The notes beneath the pieces are model-generated. The model saw only the letters and a program-made list of their open reading frames with translations, had not been told where the DNA came from and searched no databases. 64,000 bases of DNA from Mytilus trossulus (lineage: Eukaryota > Mollusca > Bivalvia > Mytilida > Mytilidae): NCBI RefSeq assembly GCF_036588685.1, contig NC_086375.1, positions 48,306,955-48,370,954 on the forward strand, read 5' to 3'. The translations under genes were made by a program, and so were the position numbers. Below are positions 36,301 to 48,223 of the stretch, piece after piece (position 1 is the stretch's first letter; each line of letters opens with the position of its first letter).

Positions 36301-39300
36301 ATGGCGGAGCTACATTTCGAGGCTCCACTTGCAAAATTTGAGAATGAGGAACTTGCAGAGTATAGTGATTTTCAAGGTGTAAGTGAAACAAGTAGCCTTT
36401 TAAACACGGACATGTCAACTGCTCATGAAGAAAGTGAACATTCTGAAAACTTCGCGGAAACTGTGTCTGAATCATTGGAAGATTTGGTGAATACATTTGA
36501 TGAAAAAATCACAAAATGTTTCTGCAATTTCGAGGACAAAGTAGATCATATAGCTCCAGTCCAAGTTAGAACACAAGAAGAGGTAGTTAAAGATTGCCAG
36601 TAAGTATTTGCCACTAACAAATCAAGATTTATGATCAAAATACAAAAAGACACCATCAGACACCAGTTTGGATGCTGATAAACAGCAACTCTTATAATCA
36701 TTGACATGGTCATAAAATATAATAGGAACTATAAGAATTATTATTTCACAGCTTCAGGTCTGGACAATAGCCCTGAGCTGCCTAAATAACGCATAGGACA
36801 TTTTAGTCCAAATAATTATCAAAGAAAAAAAATATAATAGCCTTTCAAGACCACGTACAGTGCCTGTGTTCAAGACGTCATAATTATTTGGACTAAGAAT
36901 TTAGAATGTTCATATGAGATGTTCATTTTCAACTTGCTAAAAGGAATGATTTATGAATTTTAAAGTCAAAACTTTCTAGATTTATGTAGACAATATAGAC
37001 AATATTTTATTCGCACAAACACATTTACATTAAATGGTTATGGCATACAAATTGTATGTACTGATAGATTCATTTATTATTCTGAGCTCCCTCAAGGGTA
37101 CACTTAAATCTGTAGAAGAGATACATGTGTCACTTACGTATTTTCAACAACATTTACAAGGAAAAATTATCTCCGTCCCCATGCCAACACACAGGTAGTG
37201 ATGGGACATCAGGAAGTCTTTAATTGGTGGAAGAGGCCAAAGTATCCGGACACAGTGACTCTGCAGGAACAGACGAACTGAAGAGATATCAGTCGTTCTG
37301 ACTCGATTGAACTTCAGTTGGCCCCCAAAGTACCCATTTTAGTTAAAACACCAGTCTGGGTTCCAGAGACCACGAACCCACACTTTATTACTCCCTGTAA
37401 AATGTTATTTGGTTTGTTTGTTAAATACATATACTGATATTTCTGGTATTAAGGTTTTTGCTCCTTATGGTGCCTGTATAAAGCGGCCAGGGATTACATT
37501 TTCATTGAACTGGTTCGCATTTTTATTTAGGGGCCAGCTGAGGGCCTCCTCTGGGTGCTGGATTTTCTCACTCTGTTGAAGATCCATGGATGACCTTCCA
37601 CTGTTATCTGCTCTTTTGTCGGGTTGTTGCCTCTTTGAGATATTCCATGGATCCATACTCAATTTTATTTGATTGATTAATATATAAGAAATTAAATATA
37701 CATGTATAAATATTAAAATTTGCTAAAAAAAAATTTAAAAAATATGGAAATAGATTAAGTTTAATTGCTTGTTTAATTGGCTTCTTTGTTACATTTGTTA
37801 AATTTAGAATTTGTTTAAGTTAGTTACAGTTGATTGTTATTTAGAATAAGAAAATTGGAATGATGATTATATATATATGGATGCATTTGATCTCACTATT
37901 TGCTGTATCAGTCATCTTTAGTGGTTTTATAAACAAAATAACAATTTTTAAAAGTAAACTACTTTATTGTTCAAAGTTGAAGGCAATACAGTGGACTATT
38001 CATATTATGACATTTTGTGTTGGCTACTAGCGCAATTTAACTCAGATGGTGGATCTACTTGTCTCATTGGCTATTATATAACAGGCTCTTTTAAATGATA
38101 TATTTTACTACTATAACAAAACAAAATAAGAATCAGGCTGACCTTTTTTTTTTAGTTAGTATCTTTTTGTTAAAAAATGTTCTTAATTGTACTTGTAAAT
38201 TGTGCATATATACAAGTCAGTATTTAGTATACATTTTGAAGTTATCCATATTTTTTTATGGTCTATGCAAACATGGCTATCTAAAGTAAAAATACTGCCT
38301 ACCTTCAGTTTTGTTTGCCTGGTTTGATGCAATGGTATTCATATAAAATTCCTCTCTAAGACAGAATTTACAGAGTTCCAGAAAAAAATTCAGATGTCAG
38401 TTATTTGTAACTCTATAATGAGGTGTTATCTAGGAAATTTGTTATGATTGACACTCCTTATAAGCTAGATGGGGAGTACTGGTATGTCAAAGACTTTAAA
38501 AGACATCAACCTGACTAGAAAGCAAATAACAGTGACAAATGTGTCTTCAACTGGCTTCAGCTGGTCACTGAACAATAATGTACATATATACTGGTTCAGT
38601 GAAATGGACCCATTTATACTAAAATTCAAAACATACAAATGAACCAAAACTAAAAAAATGCAGTTACTTTGTTCTGGCAGAACTTTTCAACAAGTTATTT
38701 TGTTCTGATGGAACTTTGCCACTATTTGTTTTATTCCGAGTGCAGTCAAAAAGTTCTGGTTGAACAGAACAACTAGTTAGCAAAATTTAAGTTGTATTTC
38801 ATAGCTTACATAAAAGAGAATAAGTTACAATTTCATGCAAATTAGTATTCATAGTACCCACAAGAGAGGGAGGAATACTTTTGACTTTTGTAATCAGTAT
38901 CTTGGTTCCCCTTTGAAAGGTTCAAATATAATATGTTGTGCTTTTACTTTGCATCAATTTTCCAAATAGGACTTTGTGACTGGTTAATAAGTTCCGTTGG
39001 AACTTTTGGGCTAGTTTATTAGTTCCAGTTTTGACTAATTTGGAAAAAAGGAACTTTCTAACTAGTTGATATGTTCTGTTGGAACTTTTCAGCTAGTCAC
39101 TTTGTTGCGGTGAAACTTTTATACCAGAGAAAGAACAAAGTAACTTTGTAGTTAATAAGTTCCTCCAGAACTTTTCAGCTAGTCAGTTCTTTCTGCCCAA
39201 AAATTTCCAATGTCGGAACAAAAGACCATTTACATAAACATATGATCATTTCATAATTTTGCAGCTTTAAGGCCATAGTTATTATATTTTTAGTTTTACG

Positions 39301-40189
39301 AAATTTTTTGACAAAACCAATGGGTAGGAGGACGAAAAAAAAAACAAAAAAAAAACTGCTGCTGCTGATTTTTTTTTTAATACCAACCGTCAATATCAAA
39401 AAAAAAATTATTATTTCACCAGGAGATTTTCTACTAGTGTAACAACTATTTTATTTTTCTTGACAAGGTTTGAATTGAAAATCAATGTGCAACAACTTAC
39501 TAAATCACCAAGAGCATAAATTTAGATTCTTTCATGCAGTGATGAACTAAAATTTTTTTTTTTTGCATGAAAAACACTGGGTCGGAGGAGAAAAAAAAAA
39601 TAAAAATCAACATTTTTAATTTTAATTTTTTTCCTATTTGGCAAAAATTAGGGTAGGAGGGTTCGTAAAACTAAAAAATAAAAAAACTACGGCCTAAACT
39701 GCAGTGTAAAAATCATTACTTGAAAAGACAATAAAAAGTCAAGCAGATGCAATAATTAAGTTTTTATTAAAACAACAGTAAAAAAAAAAATAGTCTTTAA
39801 ATTAATGGTAATTTTGGAACCGAAAAATATTGGATCAGACATTGGTACCAGTGAATAGCTAATATCTGTAACAGAATCACCTACTAGATAGTTTTTCAAA
39901 TTATCCAATTGGTCAAGCATATTCTGCATTTTGCATGTTAGGTAACACCATTGACATTTTGATTTGATTTATATTTTTATTTTATTTTTGTCGCGGTCAC
40001 TCACAGAGTCATCATACAATTACTCTTTTCAGATTTACTGTTGTCATGGTTGTTTTATAATAGAAATGTAATTAGAAAAATACTTGTAACAAATTGATTA
40101 AATAAAATATTAAAGGTCTTGTAGGATTTCAGTTGGTGTGGTCTGTTGTACATGTACATGAACCAACCAATATTTCGGTTATTATTCCT

Positions 40190-40220
<31 letters not shown>

Positions 40221-43200
40221 GTAGAGATTGTATTGATCTTATTATGAATATGTTTGAAATATGATCAATATTTGCTTTCAAGGCAAAGAGGCAAATCTCT
40301 GCTATTCTTGTACTATATGAAATTTATAAAAAAAAATCAAATACTCAATGAGCAATAAATATTGATGGTAAATTTAATGGTTTAACAGGCAAATGTATCA
40401 TGCATAATTAACATCAGTATTCCTCAATGTAAGGTCAGTTTTAAAATGATGAAAGTTTATAGATTTTATTTACTTAATCCTATCATGCTTATTAAATATG
40501 AACCCAATTATCCTGATTATGTATTTATAACATATTTGTAGTGGTTTGCATACTAGAACTGAAGAGTATTGATCGATAAGTGAGTCATTTGGTCATGAAT
40601 TCCAGTAAATTTTTATTGACTGAATTTGATGCCAAGAGTATAGGATTGATTAAAACACTTTGTCTAGTAAAAGTATTGTTCAGACTGCTCCCATAGTGAA
40701 ACTCAAACACAATGCACCAAAATAGAAATGTACTAGTTCTTTTGTATTTGCAAACTTATTTCAGTCATGGAATATATGTTGATAAGATTATTTTTTGTTC
40801 ATTACCAAAATTGAATTGTCTTAACATAAATGGTTTTACACATGTATATGTTCTTTTATGGCTATAGCTATAGATACATTTATTAGATCATAGGTGTATC
40901 TGTTATGTGCATTGTGCATAGATGTTTTATTATCATCAATTTGTATTGAGAATATGTACAGAAGTGTTTTACCCCAACCTAAGCTGTGATGAAAACAAGT
41001 GTATTGATTTTCTGTTTATCTTATTGAAAATTTATGGAAAACCACTATCATGACTGTAGTAAATATATTATTAATTGACAGATTTTCTAAGACCTTTCAA
41101 TATCTTAATATGGTATCTAAAAACATTTAAAAAGTAAAACAACAGTAAAATATCTTTATTGATTTTGTATGGTAATTAAAATATTTTTAATCATAGTGTA
41201 TAGTAAACACAAGGTGATTCAGACTTTGGCCAGTGTAAGTCAATTAATGAGAAACAGAGTATTTGCTTTCTTTTGAAGGTCGAAATGAATCACACACACT
41301 CTCCAACATTTGTCATGGTTCATCACAGAAAAAAAATATTAATTTATTGGTGAAGCTAATAGAATAATGAAAGCTTTAATTCAATTGTTGAAAAATGTTT
41401 ATAAATTTATACCTTTTTGTTATACTCTAGGGCCTAAAATAAAATATTGTTTGTTTCCCCAATCCCGACCGACCCTGTATAAATGGTACTACGTATATAT
41501 ATATATATTTCATATGAATATGAATGGAAACCTGCATTCGTGCCAATGCTCGAGCCTATCTCTGGATAAAAGTGGCGGACCACATATACTCATAAAATTT
41601 TATTGTCAAAACTAAGTCTAAAATTATTTTATTCATTTCAGATTTTCAGGCTAACAGCATTGTCCAATATATACCATAATACTATTCAGGCTTTTTGGAA
41701 AAAATAAAATTATTTCCCAACCTACCTACCCACACCTTGCTTGGCAGGGTAGGATTGGGGAAACAAACAATATTTTAATTTAGGCCTATAATGTACCTTT
41801 ATTTTATGACCAAAATGTTAAAACTGATCATTGATTATTTATTTTTATGCCCAACCTTTGATAGTAGAGGGGCATTATGTTTTCTGGTCTGTGCGTCCGT
41901 CCGTTCGTCCGTCTGTCCCGCTTCAGGTTAAAGTTTTTGGTCAAGGTAGTTTTTGATGAAGTTGAAGTCCAATCAACTTGAAACTTAGTATACATGTGCC
42001 CTATGATATGATCTTTCTAATTTAAATGCCAATTTGGAGAATTTATTCCAATTTCACGGTCCACTAAACATAGAAAATGATAGTGCAAGTGGGGCATCCG
42101 TGTACTGTGGACACATTCTTGTTTATTCACAACTTTTATAAACACTAGACCTGTACTACTGGACATTGTACAGACATGTCTTTTGTTTTTAGACAGTCAA
42201 TGATGGAATTTTTAACGACCTTGACTGGCTTTTCAACCCTTTTAGACTGTATTTTGTCCTCTAGATACTTTTTGGTTATTTTTGTGGCTTGGTTGCTGTC
42301 TCATTGACATGTACCCCACATCTTCTTATATTCCACTGAACATTAATCATATAGATTTATTTGAATGTTGGATGTAAGATTTTAAAAGGAAAAAGTGTTA
42401 TAACTACGATCAGATATAAAATATAGAATATGAAAGATAGGTTTTGTGACATTTATCTCTAACTGTCAAAAAAAATTGAGAGAACAAACAAATGCTACTC
42501 TTGACAATCTAAATGACTTGAAAATTGCAATTTTGTATCATTTTCTACACTTAATTAGCAAACACTTTTCACAGTATTTTCATCAAAGCTATAATATTTC
42601 ATTTTATCATTCACCAATCTGGTTTATGTACTTTTTATGCTCAATATAATCAGTACTGAAGCAGTAATATATCACATTAATCTATCTAGAAATATGACCA
42701 TCAACAAGTTCCATTAATTTTATTGCAGAATGTGGTGGACACTTACAGGGAATTATGGGAACATTTTACCAATAGATTGGTCAAAATCTTACGTCAAACA
42801 GATGAAAGAGAAGGTTTTACATTTAGAAGAAGGAAAAGTGAGTTACAATTTGTACTGTTTTCTTTCAGTCCTCTTTCTATTATTTTACTTAAGTACATTT
42901 ATGTGACCTTCAATTAATCAAAAACAATTGTGACTTACATGTAGATAGAGGGTTGTCTCATTGGCACTCACACCACATTTTAAATCTATTGATAGACAAC
43001 TTTCAGCATAGAACAAGGATACACTTTATTACCTGAATAGAATGGATAAGAAACTGTAACTTTCACTCAATGTTAATAAATTTAAGAAGATGTGGTATGA
43101 TTGCCATTGAGACAACTATCCATAAGAGACCAAATTACATTGATGCTAGCAACTGTAAGCCTTAAACAATTAGCAATTTGCCAAAATCATATCATTGTCA

Positions 43201-46200
43201 GATAACTACATTATAATACATGTCAGTCTTCACGCTGAACGGCAGCCCAGGCAGCTCAGGCTTCTAAAATTGCTCCCAGACCTGTAAAAATTTCAAAAAT
43301 TGAGCTACGGGCCTGTAGATTTAGCAGTTCATCATGAGACTGACATGTGCAGTATTTTCACTTTTTACTTCAAACTTTTGGTTACATGTACATGCATATG
43401 TATGTATGGAAAAATGAAGAATATTTTCGTAGAATTGGATAACAACAGGCTCAATGGACTTAACTGAAAAAGACAATACTTTTCTTGTTTGCAGGCTAGT
43501 GAACCAATGAATTTAGATTTGTCAGATGATGATGAAATAGCCCAGGCATTAGATATGCATAGTCTCATAGTATCTAGTCTACAGCATCCAGAAACAGAAG
43601 ATTATGTAGCCACTGCTGAAGAGGTTATAAGTGAAATAGAATCTATGATGCAGGTAATCAGTCTTGAAAATGATTCCTTTAATTAATTTATCACATAGTA
43701 CAGAAAAAGTGAAAAGGGAGAACTATATACCAGCCAACTTTTATGAGTTAGACGTGAACTATTGTCACTATTGCACAACCGTGATTATGGAAAAAAGCTA
43801 AAAATCACGATTTGTGAAATTCTATAAGAAAAAAATTATTGTCCTCTAGATTGAACTTTTCCCAAGACAGTCAATCCTGATCAGCCACTTGAAGTCTGTG
43901 TAAGTGTTTATAATGATCATGTTGATTAGTCTAACAAAATTGTTGTTTCTTGAATGCAAACATATTCATCTGCAATGATCACAAATTTTAAAAGTCATAA
44001 AAACTAACAGTCCCTTCTTTCCCATTAATAAAGAAATGAATTATACAAAAACAATCATGTGTTTGATCATTTATTTTAGGATGGACCTTTAAATGGAGAT
44101 GAAACAGTAGATCCCACCACATTGAATGTAGTCCCAGTAGAGCCAGACAGGGATCCAGTCCCTATTCTTCCCTGTTATACAGAATCAGGTATTAAAGTAT
44201 TCTTTAGGACAATTTCCTTTATGTCATAGACATAACATTGATTAAAATTAAACCTTTTGCCAAATATATTTATGCTTCTGATAGCTTTTTATGAGTCCCA
44301 GTTTACCATGATTGCAGTACCTCTTTATATATCCCGCTGAAAAACAATGCAAACACAAGTTATCTTTCTGTGTTTAATGCCTGGATGAAAGTGTTAACAA
44401 GGCGCTAGCCAAAAAAAGTAGTTTTAAGTAAAGGACAAACACTGTTATTGCTCTGCTTTGCAGTTCCCTTATCATATTATTCCTTTTATATTGTAGAATT
44501 AAAAGAAATGTCTTGTTCAGCTTTAAATGAAGTTTTAGCAGAATATGAAATTGTGATCAAAGAACTTTCAGAAATACTGATTCGTGAATTAGCCTTAAGA
44601 GATGAACTAGAATATGATAAAGAATTGAAAAATCAGTTTATTTCTCTGCTGCTGACAATCCAGAAAAAACGTAGAGATAATAACGTGGATAAAAAGAAGA
44701 AAAAAACAAAAAACAGCAGTATGAACAATCACCCTGATAATCCTGTCAGTACAGTAAGTATCTATTAAGTTTGATGTTTTATTGAAAATTTACATTTTGC
44801 TGCTGCACAGTGTTCTCCCCAGATATTTCATAAAGCATTTTTGTGAACAGGTAAATGCCATCTTGATTATAAAAATGGTAGCATCAAATCCTTAACACAT
44901 TAATGCTTATAGGCCCTGGGGAGAACTCTGTTAGCATATATAGTGTAACCTGTCTAATCTGACACCTGAGTTTTCCAACATCCTAATTTAACTCACACAT
45001 TTTCATGGTCCAAAATAAGCCTATCCTTGCAGAAAAAACCAAAGTATTTGGACACCTTGCATAATCAATCATTATTTTGTCAATTTACAGTAGATGTGGC
45101 AATATTTTAGTGTTTATTTCAATTTTTGATAACTTTTGCTGAAATTTTCATACTCTTCTTGCAACTTCTACTATTCAATGCTCTCCTATATTTATTTGTA
45201 GACAATTTTAACACACATACTACATGTTCTTAGTGTGCATATTGTCCAGGATGAATTTTGTTGATCAGGTGCTTGACATATATACACAACATTAGTTCAT
45301 TATTATCTCCCCTTTAACGAAAACTAGTGAAGGTGATGTTCGAATAAAACTTTATATTTCAAAAGGTAGAAGACAGGATATTTCATACCTTGTATATAGA
45401 TGCTTTATATATTTAGAGCTTTCTGTCATACATGTTTGTCCATTATCCTTGACCTCATTTTCATGCTTCAGTAGCTGCCCAAAAAAACATTTAAAACCAT
45501 GCAAAATTTACAATAATTATATATTAAAGCAAAAAGGTGCATTTTCATTTAGTCTTCATCTGAGTTGATCATCAGAATAATTTTCTAGCATCATACATGC
45601 AATTAATTACAATCCTCCAATTTAAACTTTTTACAGTTCAACATACAACAAAACACAGATAAATGGACAAAAAAAATCTAGTAAATATTGCATTCATCAA
45701 CACATCAGTATTCTATTTAAAATTATTTCACTAAAGTTATTTTTATCTTTGGTTCAATAATTGAGCATTCTTTGTTATTATAGTTCTTGACAACAGTAAT
45801 ACCATACCATTCATTTGGAGGACCACCAACATCAGAACAGTTACAGATTTATATTAAGAGTAAGTTAACAGAATTTAATTGAATGCACTTTATCATGAAC
45901 AGTAGTGGGATCTTAAGTCCTTGAGACAGCAACCCTAACATATACAGAGATCAACACACAGTCTTCAAAAACTGATGTTTGTCTGTATAAAATGAGTGTC
46001 AGATTGTTAATTGCCAAGTTGGAAAATATTGTTAGTAGATAAATACAGACATTCAAATAATGAGCATCAACACGAAATTTTCAAAATTACAAAAAGTATA
46101 TCGGTGTCATTCCCAGAAAGAAAAAAAAGATACCACTTTTATCATATATGTGATCAATAGACCAGACAAGAGCTAGTGCATCATTGTTTACTTTTTCAGT

Positions 46201-47995
46201 TATTTGGACACTAAACTAGGATTGAACCACACAAAAAATATTTTCATAAAATTCTTTAGATGCACTAGGAACATGGCAGCTCAGTTCAAAGCAGTTAAAA
46301 TTATTTGATTTTTTAAAAGCATTTTTCTTATTGGCTTGATTTGAAAATAAATGGCATTGTAATTACCAAACATTTAATTTCAGTTCTGAAAGCTATAAAT
46401 GCAGACAGTCCTACAGTACCTACATTGTTAACAGATTATATACTTAAAGGTAAGGCTAGTGGCAAAAGAATGTATTATTATAGATTGAAAGACAACAACA
46501 ATCAAAACCAAGGAGTAAACAAAGACTCATAAAACCAAATTAGAGAATAAGTGTATCCTCATGTATTAAAAGATAAGTTACACCAATGACACAAATGGAA
46601 GTTTTCAACGTCCTTGACTGGCTATACAGCCCTTGTATGGTCGGTCATCAATAACAGTTTTTCCTCCATAAACCCATATTAGTAATAAGAAAATAATATG
46701 AACACTTAGGATTGAAAATAGAAAGATTTTACACTTTTGAGTCAAATTTAGATGTAAATCCTGATGCAGTCTATTTTGATGACATATCTGAGCAATATTT
46801 ATTACACTAACACAACACAGTCAGATCAGTTAAAGGGGCAATAGCTGTCAAATTCATGGTCACTGATTTGACTCAAATTCTCATATTTGATTTATAACAA
46901 TGTAAAACATTTATCCAAACTACCAAAAGTCTAAAATAAACAGTATACAGAGCATGGTGTAGATAATATGTAGGTTCGTTTCGTGTGTATGTTAGCCCAG
47001 ACGCCATCTAATTAACTATTGATTTGACCTCAGATGACCATATAAGAGATGTAAACATAAATAATGATATGAATAGATTAAACCAACAGGTGCAATAGGA
47101 TTTTTATAGGTCTGTTTGATTTTATCTTATAGATTAAAAATGTATGTTTATCATTGTTTTTAACCGTATAAGAATGATTTTATATAGATTGAATCAGTAA
47201 TCAAATGATTTACCGTAGATTCACTTTCAGTGTTGACATTCTTTTTCTTTAAATAACCTGTACACGTATAATTCATGCGTTGTCAATCTCTAGTTAGGGG
47301 TTAAATTGAAGTTCACATGAATATGGATTTAATGAGGTCGACTAATTCACTTGCAAGTGAATGAGTATTTATCAATGTTTCTTCACTTAATTTGCCAAAA
47401 TTGAACCATTTTTGCTGCTAAAAGCAAATTATTATTTCACTTTTTCACTTACATTATTGATTAAACCAAAAAAATCTTACTTTTTTATATATCTCGTAGC
47501 TAGTTACCCTTTAACATAATTACAAAAAAAAGCATCTCAGTTATCTTATTTAACAAAAACTTCTGGAAAGTATATGTAATACATGTAATGTAGACTTTTA
47601 AACTTGTGATTTATTTTTATGCCCCACCTACGATAGTTATGTTTTCTGGTCTGTGCGTCCGTTCGTCTGTTCGTCTGCCGTTCGTTCGTCCTTCTGTCCC
47701 GCCTCAGGTTAAAGTTTTTGGTCAAGGTAGTTTTCGATGAAGTTGAAGTCCAATCGACTTCAAACTTAGTACACATGTTGCCTATGATATGATCATTCTA
47801 ATTTTTATGCCAAATTAGAGATGTTACCCCAATTTCACGGTCCACTGAACATAGAAAATGATAATGCGAGTGGGGCATTTGTGTACTAGGGACACATTCT
47901 TGTTATTTTCAATGTTTGTTGAATGAATCATATAATTTATCCTTTAACATGAAATTATATTGTTATATTCTTTTTCAGTTTTGTGTCCCACATAG
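36301..47995 (+). CDS. FEZ: FEZ family kinesin-1 adaptor (fasciculation and elongation protein zeta / UNC-76), complete
   Basis: Eight coding exons: 36301-36599, 42729-42837, 43495-43653, 44080-44188, 44497-44753, 45784-45859, 46384-46449 and 47979-47995. All phases agree; 363 residues. FEZ landmarks in order: EAPLAKFENEEL near the start, SLEDLVNTFDEKITKCFCNF at about 64-83, LTGNYGNILPIDW at about 104-116, an acidic stretch, TAEEVISEIESMMQ at about 176-189, the coiled-coil region ELSEILIRELALRDELEYDK in exon 5 with a Lys-rich tail, then TVIPY and the signature end VPTLLTDYILK-VLCPT. FEZ proteins link kinesin-1 to cargo in axonal transport. The start at 36301 has the context AAAATGG; in-frame ATGs at 36286 and 36295 could add five or two residues. 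The last exon has five codons and is duplicated downstream. Intron 1 is 6.1 kb and holds several mobile elements. Confidence 0.93.
36803..36897. repeat. short inverted repeat in FEZ intron 1
   Basis: TTAGTCCAAATAATTAT (about 36803-36819) and ATAATTATTTGGACTAA (about 36881-36897) are perfect reverse complements, 61 bp apart. Possibly ends of a very small MITE. Confidence 0.6.
37130..37680. repeat. mussel dispersed repeat in FEZ intron 1
   Basis: Contains GGGGCCAGCTGAGGGCCTCC, GGTGCTGGATTTTCTCAC, GTCGGGTTGTTGCCTCTTTG and a final CATACTCAATTTTA. I recognise this order from mussel intergenic DNA. A 65-codon frame on the minus strand here is part of the repeat, not a gene. Confidence 0.65.
38655..39195. 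repeat. array of imperfect GTTC/GAAC palindromes
   Basis: About ten short hairpin-forming motifs of the type TTGTTCTGnnnGAACTTTT or AAGTTCCGTTGGAACTTTT recur at 40-70 bp spacing, separated by variants of AGCTAGTnAnTTTGT. Clear copies lie at about 38668, 38700, 38990, 39068 and 39165. The array stops just before the TIR element at 39271. Confidence 0.65.
39271..39694. mobile_element. 424-bp TIR element with TAA target duplication
   Basis: Left end GGCCATAGTTATTATATTTT continues to TAGTTTTACGAA. The right end reversed is GGCCGTAGTTTTTTTATTTT followed by TAGTTTTACGAA. TAA flanks both sides (39268-39270 and 39695-39697). The interior has A-rich and GGGTAGGAGG blocks on both halves, itself roughly inverted. 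No coding capacity; Harbinger-type MITE by target size. Confidence 0.8.
40189..40221. repeat. homopolymer junction T11 G22
   Basis: Eleven T followed by 22 G. A similar C19 A10 junction lies at 26910-26938 on the opposite sense. Length is likely uncertain because of sequencing. Confidence 0.8.
41431..41786. mobile_element. 356-bp TIR element in FEZ intron 1
   Basis: Left end GGCCTAAAATAAAATATTGT leads into TTGTTTCCCCAATCC. The right end reversed is GGCCTAAATTAAAATATTGT leading into TTGTTTCCCCAATCC. The 35-bp ends are nearly identical. No coding capacity. Confidence 0.8.
41850..42125. repeat. bivalve repeat with GTCCGTCCG microsatellite
   Basis: GGGGCATTATGTTTTCTGGT, CTGTGCGTCCGTCCGTTCGT, CGCTTCAGGTTAAAGTTTTT, then AACTTGAAACTTAGTATACA and GTGGGGCATCCGTGTACTG. 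Same family as the block inside the FEZ 3' duplication (47617-47906 and 48827-49116). Confidence 0.8.
43084..43175 (+). repeat. partial mussel AAGAAGATGTGGTATGATTG repeat
   Basis: AAGAAGATGTGGTATGATTG, then GAGACAACTATCCATAAGAG; truncated after the first 90 bp. FEZ intron 2. An inverted fragment (GGGTTGTCTCATTGGCACTC) lies at about 42950. Confidence 0.75.
46831..47517. mobile_element. TIR element, TTAAAGGG ends, in FEZ intron 7
   Basis: Left end TTAAAGGGGCAATAGCTGTCA. The right end reversed is TTAAAGGGTAACTAGCTACG. The interior carries the perfect palindrome ATTCACTTGCAAGTGAAT at 47345-47362. The right-hand half is duplicated with the tandem segment (second half-copy 48224-48727), and a related half-copy is at 18555-18785. 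Confidence 0.65.
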
Positions 47996-48206
47996 AACAA
48001 ATGGTTACCAAAGATATTACAGTTCCATAGCACATGCAAAATGTTTTTTATTATTTAGTTGTGTGAATGTTTGTTAGCAGTATTTTATTTGTATATTTTG
48101 AAGGCAGCGCTTGAATAATTTATGAGATACATCTCATCTTAGTTCATAATCCATGACCAATCAAAAAAGTGTTTTTTTTATCTTTTAAACCATACTAAGA
48201 TATGGT
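47014..48206 (+). repeat. tandem duplication, copy 1 (contains FEZ terminal exon)
   Basis: Copy 1 runs AACTATTGATTTGACCTCAG ... ACCATACTAAGATATGGT. Every position matches the sequence 1,210 bp downstream apart from one T/C difference (47043 against 48253) as far as I can read. It includes part of intron 7, the splice acceptor, the VLCPT terminal exon, and at least 210 bp of 3' UTR. Confidence 0.9.
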
Positions 48207-48223
48207 CGACTAATTCACTTGCA
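48207..48223 (+). other. junction filler between tandem copies
   Basis: Between the copies lies CGACTAATTCACTTGCA. With its flanks (48204-48224) it equals GGTCGACTAATTCACTTGCAA found at 47336-47356 inside the copy, so the joint was probably patched by copying from within the duplicated segment. Confidence 0.75.
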
